From positions 23,520-87,519 of the forward strand of contig WHVD01000260.1 in assembly GCA_015178975.1 (NCBI GenBank): a stretch of DNA of 64,000 nt, read 5' to 3'. Under the pieces are notes generated by a model. That model was not told the origin of the DNA. It saw only the letters and a list, made by a program, of their open reading frames with translations, and made no database searches. A program made the translations under genes and the position numbers. Positions 46,799-58,982 of the stretch are shown piece by piece; the first letter of the stretch is position 1, and every line of letters starts with the position of its first letter. The stretch is from Hysterangium stoloniferum. Its lineage: Eukaryota > Basidiomycota > Agaricomycetes > Hysterangiales > Hysterangiaceae.

Positions 46799-49089
46799 AT
46801 GCCAGATACCGAATTTAAGGAATCTCAGCCTAGCATGCACTACAATCGCAATCCTATGGGATTCAATCAATACAGGCACTGCCGTGAGTTATCTTCCACT
46901 GTATTTGATATAATCACTGTTAATTTTTCTTTCTTTCTTTCAAATAACTACTCATAGCATCCTCTGGGGATGAAAACATGAAGCAATGTATTATTGAATA
47001 CCACCGATGTGGCATTACCAACCGTAAAGAACTCAGCAAGCTATTTCTTGCAGAGCATGGGATCCAGATAAGGTACATCTATTTATTTCATGCTCTATAT
47101 TTTTGATCCTCAGTTTTTCCTTTCATTAGTGAAGCAACTATTGCTTGCCGTCATAGCCAGTTTGGCTTACAAGGCAGTGGGGCTACAACAAAGAGTCTTC
47201 CAAATACCACAAAGCGGCAGCTTGTTCTTGACCAAATGGCTCAGGATCCTACAAGTCAACAAGGACCACGGGTGGTAAAGGAAGCAATCGCTGCAAGGAC
47301 TGGGATTAACTTGACAAGGTAAGTACATCTATTGTGATTCACTTCATGTTTTTGATTGATAACTGTTCTTAGGAGTTTTGTTACATCAACTATGCGACTC
47401 CAAGACCCAGCTGGCTTTGTGATTAGACAACCTGGCATGAGAAAAATAAACCGTTCGCCACTCATCCTGTTAGGCCCTCATCAAGAATGGAGTGGGGATG
47501 GTCATGATAAACTAGCAGCAATTGGCTTCCCACTTTGGGCAATACGAGACATATGGTCAGGGGCATGGTTGGGGATTTGGGTGCTCCCAAACAATCGCTT
47601 GAAGATAGCCATCGCATATTTATATCTAAGCCTGATTGAGAAGATGGGTGGTAAGTCTTTTGCCTTTTGACCTTCCCAGTGCTGAGTGAATACAGGTATG
47701 CCTGTTCAGACAACAACAGACTGTGGGAGTGAGACTGGCAGAGTCTTTGGTATCACAAATGCTTTAAGGTACTGTAATATGGAGGATATCTGAAAACTAT
47801 TAAGTATACCAAATTCTAATATACTCTAAAGGTCATTTAAACATCTGGGATGTGATTCAAACATAATTTGGTTTTTAAAACTTTTTGAAAGTTTTAAACT
47901 CTCTCATACATTACAAACCCAAGAATCTTTCCGGACACAAGTAGACAATAAAAAAAATTAGTAGTTTGAAACACTAATACTTTTAAAAAATAGATACCTT
48001 TAGATAGTCTATTTCATGCATATGTATATTATTGGCACCTCTAAATACATATGTATTACTTCAGAATGGATCTGTCAATCTGAACAGATTTCTACTTGAT
48101 TCAACATACCCAGAATATATAGGTAATTTCACTTAATAAAGAAGGCCATAGGATGAAAAATTTCCAATGACATCTCATATATTTTACTAGGAAATAACTA
48201 CATTACAGCTTTTAAAAGACAAAGTACTAATAAAAGTATTAGTAGACATCTGTAAAAGGAAGGAAATTATATACAATAGAATTTGTTAAATAACTATGGG
48301 TTGTATAAGATGTAATATGGAGAACTATTTCTGATGGTTGTTTTTTGATGATATAATTGTTTCAGAATAGATATCACTATTTAAAGATGGAGTTTTGTAA
48401 AAATAAGACTTTTATTAGTAAATATTTGAGATTATAGTAATTATAAACACCCTCCTATCTTATCTTTATCTTATCCTTTTCTACTGATGTTTGATCATTT
48501 CTAGGGAGATTTTTTCACCTGAGTTGTGTGTAGATGACCTCCCTGCACATCGTTTCTTGAAATCAGTACACAATACAACTATTGAGCGTGGATGGCTACA
48601 ACTTTGTCTCAAGTGGGGCGACAATGTGAAAGTGCATTGGGAAGCTGGTGAAGGTATTTATAATCCAATGGATGTACACCACCAGTAAGTCATTTCCACT
48701 TCATAATCTTACTCTTAGTACTGATATATCGCAGTGAATTGGTACACTGGTTATGGCCAAAGCTCATTCAACAGGAGCTGGACCAGTTACAGGATCGGTT
48801 TAATAACCATTGGGCTCGGAAGGACAAGCATAAAATTCTGCCATCTGGGATGTCACCTAATGTTGCACTCGCTACATATAAGGATCTTGGTGCTGAGAAT
48901 CTTTTACAGCCTGTAGATCGAGATGTAGTCTGTCAGTTGAAGGAAGAGCTAGGAGGGGACAACCTTTTGCAGTTTGTGAGTGTTGAGTATGAAAAGCATG
49001 CGGCCAAAGTATACAAGACACTACATGTCAATGAGTTAAATTTGCACAATGTCTGGGCTGTTTTTGAGGCAAAGTTGCCGCACATGTAA
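46799..49089 (+). CDS. DDE integrase-like transposase, copy 2
   Basis: Seven exons: 46799-46883, 46958-47072, 47130-47318, 47373-47650, 47696-47768, 48505-48684 and 48735-49089. All have GT-AG introns and the joined frame is open, about 425 aa. The N-terminus holds a helix-turn-helix-like region (CIIEYHRCGITNRKELSKLF). The core has candidate catalytic acids in WSGDGHDKLAAIGFPLWAI, TTDCGSETGRVFG and NTTIERGWLQL, the pattern of integrase-core (rve-type) DDE enzymes annotated in basidiomycetes. Intron 5 is enlarged to 736 nt by a MITE. It would cut and join the TIRs. The family name is uncertain; DDE identity is probable. Confidence 0.75.
47780..48455. mobile_element. 676-bp TA-flanked MITE in transposase intron
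   Basis: Begins TGGAGGATATCTGAAAAC and ends ATAAACACCCTCC, with TA on both sides. A close copy lies at 56134-56813. Copy 1 has the unoccupied site. Terminal inversion is short (GGAGG/CCTCC). No coding capacity. Confidence 0.85.
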
Positions 49090-49761
49090 TTATTAGAGAG
49101 AAAGAAATACTTTTATTATAAATGTGTATTCTAATAGATGTTGTAAACTGGAGTTAAGTTTTTATACTTTGAAGATCAAGAAAAGAGCTAAAATTCTGTT
49201 CAATCAATCAAGATCAATGGCTGCCTGTTGCACAGTTTCCTCATACACAGGAGAGATGAGCTTTTCAAAGGTAGATGAGCCTTGAGGGCATGTTGTACCA
49301 ACTTTATGACAATCCACATCCCTTTTCTGGGGAGGAGGGACTTTGACATGGATACTATCAAGCCCAATGCTATGACAAATATCATTGCATTTGTGTGTGT
49401 TGAGGAAATTCTGAATCACATGGGCACCTTTATCCCATGGACCACTCATTTGATCAAAACTTCAGAATCATATTAGTATATATCTATTGATAAAACTATC
49501 AGAAACATATGTACCTGTGTGCTTGAGGGTCAAACAGGACCACGGTATTATTTCCATAGATAACCCTACAAATTCAGTGAATGAAAACAATCATTTCGAA
49601 TTACATTAGGACTTACCTTGCAAGTCAGTGAATAAAAACTCGCCAACAGAATCAATCACAGTGTGATGGGCAAAAGCATCAACATACATCCCAAGTCTAT
49701 CTGTGTTATTTCCAGCCTGTTCGTTCCCAGAGAATTTGGCCTCTCGTGTTGGCTTGGGTAG

Positions 49762-50503
49762 TGTTACGACCGTGTCGCAACCCTATCGGTCCCCAAGGTT
49801 ATCGCCACCTATCGACAATTTCAAGTTACCACATCGGAAACCATCGGCCTCCCGAAGCTGACATATGCTTTCGCGGTGATCAAACCCCATTTACACCCAC
49901 GTCAAAATATACTCGAACTATCTGGTTGAACTCTGATATGTCCCCTTTTATTATGATGATCCACTCTATCCTATGTTTCACATATGCCTATATATATTTG
50001 TAACCCTCAAACTATTTCCTTTTACCGTAATTCCACTCTCAGTTATCATCAGCCTCCGAACTAATCATAAACTTCCCGTTCCTAGTCAAGTTTATTTGTC
50101 AATACCGTGTTCCACTCTTCTCCTAGTTAGTATTTCCTAGACACCTGTTACTTGTATGTATATGAACCCACTGTAGTTGTAGTTATCAGGCAATCAGAAT
50201 ATCGACTCAGAATACCCTCTTACACCTCCAGAAGTCTCATACTAAGAATCCCATCTTCCGCCTTCGCGTGCACTCACCCCCCTTCGGTCCCTGACCCCTT
50301 GGCCTGACACTCGACTCATCCCTCATTTCCGATCGGTAATTTTCACCGAGAGGTATTCGTTGGGACTAGTCTTTGCCTGCCCAAAATTTAAGGACACCTG
50401 ACAGACAACTGCGAGGGCACAGCACATATGTAAGCTGAAGCCAAGTCCTTCCGATCAGTCCCCATCAGTCCACCGACATTAGTCAGTTTTCTAGTTCTTA
50501 ACA
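49762..50503 (+). repeat. Solo LTR, forward, in alpha-kinase copy 2
   Basis: 742 bp, TGTTACGACC to TTCTTAACA, target duplication GGTAG (49757-49761, 50504-50508). Uninterrupted sequence GGTAGCAATGGTGC is present in copy 1. Confidence 0.95.
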
Positions 50504-50991
50504 GGTAGCAATGGTGCTGCCAGGAATGCATTCCATCATATACTAGGCTCAACTGGGCTAAACTGGGCTAGAACTTTGACATGAGTCTGTAGCATCTTTT
50601 ACTTCATCTACCAATTTCCCAATGAAAGCATCCTTTGTATTCCACCTATAAAGCACTATAATTTAAACCATTAAATATTAACTTTAATTTATTATCATTG
50701 AGAATTTAGCTTACTGGGTATATTTTTGACACCACTAGATCTGATCCGTTCATTGAACGACTCAGCAAAGTATTCACCCCAGGCTAAAAGTATGAGTTCT
50801 GATCCCAACTTGTTGAAATTCTCCTCGTTGAACTGGCAACAAACTTCCTTCCACTTGAAGAGTGCAAAATCCTTTTCTTGGATTTTTCCCTGTGAATCAA
50901 AGAAACTGTTATATATCACACCACATGATATGATTTAAGCATACCTCAAAAGCATATTTATAAAGCCCAAAGCCCAAATATTCACCCCTCC

Positions 50992-51729
50992 TGTTAAGAA
51001 CTGAAAACTGACTAATGTCAGTGGCCGACAGGGACCGATCGGAAGGACTTGGCTTCAGCTTATGTGCTGTGCCCTCGCAAATATCCGTAGTGTGTCCTTA
51101 AATTTCAGACGGGCGAAGACTAATCCTAAAGAGTTCCTTTCGGCAAGATACCGATCGGGACCGAAGGATAAGTTGAGTGTCGGGCCAAGGGCTCAGGGCC
51201 AGGAGTGGGCGAGCGTACGTGAAGGCGGATGAGGGGATCCTTAGTATGAGACTGTCACAGATGTATGAGGGTATTCTGAGTCAATATTCTGATTGCCTAG
51301 TAACTACAACTACAGGGGGTTCATATACAAGTAACAGGCGTCTAGAAAATACTAATGGGGAGAAAGGCAGAAAATGGTATTAACAATAAGCTTGACTAGG
51401 AACGGGAAGTTTATGATTAGTTTGGAGGCCGAAGAGATAACCGAGAGCGGAATTACAGAAAAAGGAAATAGTTCGAGGACTACAAATATAGATTGACATA
51501 TGTGAAACATAGGATAGAATGGATCATGATAATAAAAGGGATGTATCAAAAGTTTAACCAGATAGTACGAGTATATTTTGACGTGAGCGTAAATGGAGTT
51601 TGATCACCACGAAAGCATACGTCAGCATCAGGGGTGATGGTTTCCGATGTGGTGACTTGAGCGATAACTTGAATCGTCGATAGGGTGGCGATAACCTTGG
51701 GGCCGAACAGCTGTGACATGGTTGTAACA
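50992..51729 (-). repeat. Solo LTR, reverse, in alpha-kinase copy 2
   Basis: 738 bp, TGTTAAGAAC to GTTGTAACA, the inverse orientation of the same family, target duplication CCTCC (50987-50991, 51730-51734). Copy 1 retains the empty site CCCCTCCATCCACC. Confidence 0.95.
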
Positions 51730-53734
51730 CCTCCATCCACCACATCCTATGTGCTCTCGCCAATTCTTCTGTACAAGAACTGTTTCTATTTCGTCACTTT
51801 CTGTGATCTCAATGCCACAAGTACATTGATTGACTGATATTTTAATCCTTTGGAATTTATATGCCATGTATACCACATTTACAGTTGCATAGCGGCTAAC
51901 ATATGCACTGGTATAACATTTGTTAGGCCATGTATTATCCATTGCACCTGTTTCTTTAGATTAATTTATAAGCATAATAAAATACACAAATATATAAAAA
52001 TTCAAAACTGACCCTTTTTGGAAGAAGGATTCTTACACTTTGCTCCAAGGCTTCTAATACCATATGCTCTGGTTATTTTCTTATTATCATCCATTCTACC
52101 ACTAGCATTTAGCTCTTCATCACTGATCTGTGATTTACATATAAATATAACTGTAATTGCAATTCAATCACAATGACTCACTATGGGCACATCTTCATGC
52201 AACTGTAATTGAAGTGTGAGATCATTTTTCTTGATATCTTTAACTGAAAGGAAGTCTCAATTGATTAGATCTGTCCACCATTCACCAATACTTTTCCCCC
52301 CAAGCTTTATCACATCAACATCCACAAAGTTATGGTCCTGCAAATTTGTTCCATTTACAACAACAAAAATAACTCTTTCCCTACACAATAAATTAGTGGA
52401 ATTTTTTCATATATAAATAATATCCTTACCGGTCCCATATGAATTTAATATCACGGTTACTGTAGTGATCATAATAACTCTTCCCATTTGACAGGATTTT
52501 GTCAATAACTTCATTCGCATCATCCTGTACATCAAAAGGCTCTTTCTGCATTGGTAGTGAAATCTGTGGTCACCAGACAATTATTTAATCTTAATATGAA
52601 AAATACAATCAAATATACAAACCTGGACAGGTTTATTTTTGCCCGGGATGATCTGAGCAAGTGAATATCTAATATTAATTATTTCTCCTTTGTTTTGCTT
52701 TTTCAAAGCCCGAGTCTTCTCACACACTTCATATCCTTTGAGAAGGCTATCATTTGGGGGTAGTGGCTTATGCAAACGATACTTTGATGCAGTCTCCTCA
52801 AAGTCCAATGTACGCTGAGTCAGGAATTCTGCAAGATCACCTATATCTATCAGTAAATGACAAATTCAACATCATTGTATAATAAAGTATGAGAAAATAC
52901 CTTCAGATAAATGGGGCCCTAAAATTTATAAGTTCATTGAACAGCACAAACAATTCTCAAAAGAAACACACTTTTGTCTGCTTTATCTACACAAAAACCA
53001 CAAATGGGTTCAGCCAAAAATGTATAAATTACACCACATCCATCACATTGTGGATTTGCCTGTTTTTTTTATCCATCATTTATTAATCTCATAAATAATT
53101 AGTACTGAACTCACTAGTATATTTTTTTTCTCAGGTTCAGAAGGGTTTTGATCAAGTTTGCAACATCGACCACACAAGACTTTCTCTTCGAGATTGGGAA
53201 ACTTTTTAGAACAGCCTGGACAATGAGGCATAGCAAGCAGATTAACAGATAGGCTGTCAATATTTTAGAGGAAGTCCTACATATTATATATACATGTATT
53301 TACTATTGCATAATTTAATTTTTAGATTCCAAAATTTGTAGAAAGTACTGGTAAATCCCCTGATTTTATTTAAAACTGCCAAATCACAGTTACTGCAGTG
53401 ATGTGTTTCATGTATTTAGTGGCAGTGAGTACAGTGGAACATATGGATCTGCACCAGGGACTTGACCAGTGTACAGAGGTTCAAAATTGGTTTTTTCTGG
53501 CCTTGTTATACTACTAAAATTAAATATATTAATATTTTTATGTTATAGAACTCGACTGGCTAAGAATGGCTGGTTTACCCAAAACAGCAAGCATTGGGCT
53601 GACGTATCCCCTTGGCACTAGTGCTAATGTCAAACCCCAAATTCAAAATTCAAAAAAAAAATAGACCTGATACAGTTGGGACACCGTACCTCCTATATTT
53701 TTGGTATATTCTAACGTTTAATGAAACGGACTAA

Positions 53735-53925
53735 TGAAATTAATCCGTGGGCTTTGTAATGGGAGTGTTTCCCCTTTTAAGCTCTGCCATTGTGGAGTCA
53801 GCTCCTGCCGCCTTTCTCCCATCTGAGATTTGCGGTGGCCCCAGCTGGCATCAAACCCATGTAAGCACACAACTGGACAGCATCCGGTTACATCAGCTAA
53901 ACCTAAAACCGCCCAACTAGTGTGG
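53735..53925 (-). repeat. tRNA-like SINE candidate
   Basis: The minus strand contains a box A-like TTTAGCTGATGTAACC and a box B-like GGGTTTGATGCC about 45 nt later, followed by a unique body ending toward 53740. This resembles the head of a tRNA-derived SINE. No second copy in the window and no poly-A tail are evident. Confidence 0.35.
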
Positions 53926-55006
53926 AAAAATATTAATCTAATGCTCATATATACGTTTACTAAATCATTCCGTCAATATATTTAAGTAGCACTGTAATTT
54001 CTAACATACCTTAGCAGGACATAACCTGTTAGAGTTATTTGGGTAGTCTCAGTGGGTGATTAACTTTCACTGAGAGGCTATGTGATTGCTCTCCAACCAT
54101 ATATGTATATATAGTGTCCATAAGTGCTCTACAAAATATACAGTTGCCCCACTGTGATATATCCAGTCTATTTTCATTAATTTTCCCTTAATTTTCCAGA
54201 ATTTATTCTATTTTATTTATTATTTCAAGAATTGGGTTATTTCCTTTTAACTTCGCATACTCAAGTCTTTGAATGACATCACATTACATAATCAAAGCCT
54301 AGAGTGGTCGAAATATATTTATAATAAAGCCGGGTTTTCTAGTTTTGGGTGGCCAGGTTTTTATTATATTATATTACTAGATATATGTGCATTATTATCA
54401 CTTGATCACGTGATGACATGTTCACAAGTCATCGCATATAGTTTTTGCAGCTGCCCAGCTGGGTTTACTTCCATTTCGGCTACCCGGCCTGTTTTCCTTC
54501 CACTCTCAGCCATCCCGGACATGTCTTCTGATTCTAACAGCTCAGATCTTCGAGTCAGGTGATATCTATGATATCATAGCAGAATTATAGAAACTTGTAG
54601 AAGCTTCTAATAATTTCCTATTTAGTTATTTAGATATTATTAAGCAGAAAACTCTACATGTATAAAAGAAGGCCTAAATCAATAAAACCAATCTACTTTA
54701 CTACTATCAACAGCACCAGCTCAGAAGCAACAGCCTTCATACTAAAGGACAGAATAATAGCCTTAGTGTGAAATTATCTAATGCAAGCACCTACACTTGC
54801 AGAATCTTGAACTCTTTGTCAGCACTCTTAAACTTAGCTAATTCATCTAAGTTCGCTCAGCTTCCCGGAAACCTTTAGGCTTACTAATCACTTAAGTAAA
54901 TCTAAATTCTTAATACTGAAATCCCTGCCCATTTAGGTTCTTCAAGAGCCCACATTAACAGCACAGATAATCAATCTTTAAACAAACGTTTGTATTTTTA
55001 ACTTTC
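53926..55006. other. Probable decayed LTR sequence, no gene
   Basis: TGTTAGAGTTATTTGGG at 54028 and a promoter-like TATAAAAGAAGGCC with AATAAAACC near 54660 look like LTR pieces, but no boundaries or partner were found. The ORF 54269-54562 has no recognised domain. Confidence 0.35.
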
Positions 55007-55817
55007 TGTTACAACTGGAAATCCCACTGGACTCCAGGCACTAACTTATATGCACCTGCACCCTACATGCACCAATTATCAGTTTACCAGAATACCCACC
55101 AGACTCTGTATGTCAGACCTGTCCACACTCGACCTTTGTTACTTCATGTATCAGTCACTGGAATACCCACTGGACTCCACTCCTGTCTATCCGGTCCCAT
55201 GCACCAGTCACCAGACCCCACTCAGAAAACCCATCAGCCCTCTAACTGAACCCCATCCCCATTATGGTTAAATGACCTGTCACGATTCAGACTCCACTCC
55301 TGCCCCATTCCCATTATGGTTTTATGACCTGTCACGATTTGGACTCCACTCCATTCCATTCCATTCCTAACACCAAGTTTGGTGTTTATTTATCTCGTTT
55401 TATGTTTGCTGGTTTAGTTTTCATTATTACTGGATTTGGTATGTTATTCATTCCACAGTCTATATAGTCTGGCAGATGTTGTACATACAATCCAGTCAGA
55501 AAATCAGCTTATATTCCCCCCAGTAATCTTAGTATATTTTCCCCTCTGTTCTCCTCTTTGAAACACACCACTCTTACTCATCGGAGCCCATGGGCTCTGA
55601 CCCATCTATCACTTGACCTCCAACTTATCTATCTCGACTCCCCAACCTCTCAACCCACGAACCCCACCCGGACTCCCTGGGATTCCCATCTGCCCATTTG
55701 AAATTGGACAAGACAATCTCACGAGGGTGCAGCCTATAAGCTGAAGCCAAGTCCTACCAGCTTTCCCATGGGTTTCTCCAGAAACCCTCCAATAAGCTCC
55801 ATGTACACAACTTAACA
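55007..55817 (-). repeat. Decayed solo LTR, family of 60076
   Basis: TGTTACAACTGG to ACTTAACA; inverse relative of the Ty3 LTR at 60076-60896, with most CpG sites turned to TpG/CpA (for example GGAGCCCATGGGCTC against GGAGCCCGTGGGCCC). No matching flanking pentamer. Confidence 0.75.
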
Positions 55818-56131
55818 TATACATATGAAGAATATCCCAATTAGAAAAATAGTAGAAAAATAAGGAAAATATATGAAATATACTACAATGAAAATAATTA
55901 TATTTCTTAGAGGAGGGTACCCCTCACAACAGTGTTGCCTGGAATCTAAAAGAATATATCTTGAATCTAAAAGAACCTACATAAATCTAAAGAATCTACA
56001 TGAATCTAGAAGAATCCTTTCAAATATTTGTGAATCACACTGTGTTAGGAGTTGTCTCAAGATGAGACTAATGATAACCTAAAAACCAAGCCAATTACAA
56101 GACTGGGGTGTGACAACCACCAGCCCACTAC
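55818..56131. other. Short gap, AAGAATCTA-type simple repeat
   Basis: Contains about six imperfect GAATCTAAAAGAA units (55945-56010). No gene. Confidence 0.5.
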
Positions 56132-56133
56132 TA

Positions 56134-56813
56134 TGGAGGATATCTGAAAACTATTAAGTATACATACCAAATTCTAATATACTTTAAAGGTCATTTAAAC
56201 ATCTGGAATGTGATTCAAACATAATTTGGTTTTTAAAACTTTCAAAAAGTTTTAAACTCTCTCATACATTACAAACTAATGAATCTTTCCGGACACGAGT
56301 AGACAATAAAAAAAATTAGTTTGAAACACTAATACTTTTAAAAAATAGATACCTTTAGATAGTCCATTCCATGTATATGTATATCATTGGCACCTCTAAA
56401 TACATATGTATTACTTTGGAATGGATCTGTCAATCTGAACATATTTCTACTTGATTCAACATACCCAGAATATATAGGGGTTTTACTTAATAAAGACAGC
56501 TGTGGTATGAAAAATTTCCAATAATATTTTACATATTTTACATGGAAATAACTACATTACAACTTTTAAAAAACAAAGTACTAATAAAAGTATTAGTAGG
56601 CATCTGTAAAAGGAAGGAAATTATATACAATGGAATTTGTTAAATAACTATGGGTTGTATAAGATGTAATATGGAGAACTACATATTTCTGATGGTTGTT
56701 TTTTGATGATATAATTGTTTCAGAATAGATATCACTATTTAAAGATGGAGTTTTGTAAAAATAAGACTTTTATTAGTAAATATTTGAGATTATAGTAATT
56801 ATAAACACCCTCC
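56134..56813. mobile_element. Second copy of the 0.68-kb MITE
   Basis: Same ends as 47780-48455 and TA on each side. High similarity throughout suggests recent amplification. Confidence 0.85.
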
Positions 56814-57731
56814 TATATACATGCATGTGCACTACCCAATAGCCTAATGCTGTAGTAGCTGTCATGTGCAGACTACATCTGCACACAATTACATAATCAT
56901 CAGAGCTCTAACTAAAATAGAAAGAAGAAATAGCAGAAACTTTAACTACAGGAGCATGATATCTTAAAGTACTAGAGGTCTCAGGAGTACATTAGTAGGG
57001 ATCTCAATGTATAGGTTGGCTTTAAAATGAGCCCTGACACACTGTATCCTTCCAAACAATTGTGAATCATGCTCAATCAGCAAAAATCAGTTCAAGGTTT
57101 CTCATATTGAAAAACCTTTAAGAAACTCATGTGAAATTGTGAATTTTTCCAAGATTTCATAAACACATTTTTTGAATTTCCATAGTGTTTGCAAAGAAAA
57201 TCTTGTTGAAATATCTAATTATTCAATGATTTCACACATAATTAAATTGTAAATTTCATTATGGTTTTCCCTTGACAAAGCATTAAGAAACCATTGTCTT
57301 AGCACAACATTTTTCTGGCAGAAAATCACAGTTTTCACTGAATTCCCTCAAGGGAAAAATTTGAGTAGAAATATGTAGTTCTCATAGAATTTTGTTGGGT
57401 GGAAAACCCTCACAAAATACAGGGTTTTTCAAGAGTTTTCCTATTTAGAAAATCCATAAAAAATAGGCTATTTCCAACAATGTTTCCTTAGAATTTCCTG
57501 ATCAAAATTTTCAGATACAGTTTTTGTCCTCAGAAAAACCTACTAAAAATCAAGATTTTCAAACAGTTTTTCAGTTCAAAAAATGCTTAGAAAATTTGGC
57601 CAAATAGCAAGATTTTCTGAAGGTTTTCCAACTCCAAAAATCTTGGAATGCCTCCAGTGACAGAGACCATTGACCAATCTGGAACCACCTGGAAAGCACA
57701 TTGAGGGCAATGTGCCTTAAGGAGGGGGTGA
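56814..57731. other. AT-rich retroelement interior, non-coding
   Basis: Contains irregularly repeated TTTTC/GAAAA motifs (57060-57650) and ends with the purine run AAGGAGGGGGTGA immediately before an LTR-type TGTCAGGGC at 57732. It therefore looks like the 3' interior of a degraded LTR element. Confidence 0.45.
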
Positions 57732-57870
57732 TGTCAGGGCTCTGAATATTTTTCTTGTTTTTTATCTCTGTTTAAATTTGTGTTTATTTTATTTTATATT
57801 CAGTCTTCTCTGGTTTAGGAATATCAACATCTGCCTAAGAGAGCACCAAGTGACCATGTATCATCAGTTA
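57732..57870 (+). repeat. LTR start fragment after purine tract
   Basis: The first roughly 80 bp match the inverse of the 17084-17396 LTR (TGTCAGGGCTCTGAATATT), then diverge. Confidence 0.5.
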
Positions 57871-58548
57871 ATCCACATATCAGACCTGTGAGACTTACCA
57901 ATGACCAGTTATCTGTTCAATAATTTTTGATAACCTGTCAGAACCCTGACACCTCAAGGCTCATAGTTTCATGCCTTGAAGGCAAGATCTTTGTTTTCTT
58001 ATTAGATCCTCTTGTTCAGCCATCTGATTTTCTTTTTGGATTTCATTACCATTACTCCTTGTCCCCCTATGTCTCATTTTGAAGGCATCTTTGATCCTCC
58101 ATATATATTTCAACACTTAAGTTTTCTTGTTTACATCACTCTGGAAGATATTCAAACTTATTTCAGACCTCCAATTTTCTTCTACACTCACACAAGTTTT
58201 TGGTTTGATACAAATTAATATTTTACTACATTTAAAGTATTAATTGGGGGCAACTCCTTCATTTCTTCTTCCCCATCTACTATTTCTATTGCCTGCTCCC
58301 TATCCCTCCCCATAATGCTCAAAGTCATGCCAGGCCAGTCAACCATCTCAAACCTATTTTGACCCAGTCCCCCACCTCCCTCCTACTGTCCTTGGTGGCC
58401 CACTATTTTTCACTGCAACTCACAATGGAGTACATACCAGTTCCTGTGCCATTTCCAAGATGCCCTTCCAAGTCTCACCAATATCCTGCAGGGCCTCCAG
58501 CACCCACTCTAACATCATTGTTGAACTGCAACCCTTTTTGCTGTGGTT
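57871..58548. other. No gene recognised
   Basis: Pyrimidine-rich in part. ORFs 58012-58218 and 58359-58595 have no domain. Confidence 0.35.
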
Positions 58549-58760
58549 GTGTTAGGGCAACACTAACAAGGCTACCAAAACACAAAAAGAAATAAGAGAG
58601 AGGGCAAGATAAAGAGTAGTAGAATAGAAGTTCTAATGACTTAAGAATATTACACTTGTATTTAGTGGAAATCCTAAGAGATTGATACTGGGGTCTAACT
58701 ATGTACATCTTAGGTATGTATTTATACATACTAAAAGGAAAACTAGATAAAGTTTACATT
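58549..58760. repeat. Fragment of the 17084 LTR family
   Basis: TGTTAGGGCAACACTAACAA and the following roughly 190 bp parallel 17084-17280. The far end is missing. Confidence 0.6.
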
Positions 58761-58807
58761 TGACATGTGTATGTCTGTAAGAATTACATAAGCAGGGTGA
58801 AAATATT

Positions 58808-58886
58808 GACCTGAGCTGGATTTGAACCAGTGACTACTAAGTTTGGATTACATGTCTAGTGCTCTTAACCCCTGAGCTATCAGGCC
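58808..58886 (-). tRNA. tRNA-like gene, probably pseudogene
   Basis: The 79-nt minus-strand sequence has a 7-bp acceptor stem (GGCCTGA with TCAGGTC), a D arm GCTC...GAGC, box A TAGCTCAGGGG, and a T arm with GGTTCAAATCC (box B). The anticodon stem is poorly paired and U33 is not in its usual place, so the anticodon cannot be assigned (TGT or GTA). A decayed tRNA or SINE head are both possible. Confidence 0.5.
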
Positions 58887-58982
58887 ATTAAGAGTAGTTC
58901 TATTAAGAACCAGTTACTACTGAGATGATTAGTCATCTGTAAGATATTAATATATCCAGGTCAACCATTACTCATTCAACAA

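Larger units (their letters stand above)
49204..53231 (-). pseudogene. Alpha-kinase gene copy 2, two LTR insertions
   Basis: Same exon order as copy 1: zinc ribbon CPGCSKKFPNLEEKVLCGRC from 53231, then LAQIIPGKNKPVQ, IKLGGKSIGEWWTDLI, the kinase core, and the C-terminal HKCNDICHSIGL module, with stop at 49204. Solo LTRs interrupt the DLQG-proximal exon (49762-50503) and the GGGYLGYG-type glycine-rich exon (50992-51729). The copies differ by scattered, often silent substitutions, which suggests the gene was under constraint before the insertions. Substrate unknown. Confidence 0.85.
46408..53688. mobile_element. TIR transposon with alpha-kinase, copy 2
   Basis: Left end TATAGTGTCCCAACTGTATC at 46408, only 6 bp (CCCTCC) after copy 1; right end GGGACACCGTA at 53688. 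Same gene order as copy 1. Insertions: a 676-bp TA-flanked MITE in a transposase intron and two solo LTRs in the alpha-kinase gene. Transposase exons are intact, so this copy best shows the element's coding plan. Confidence 0.85.
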
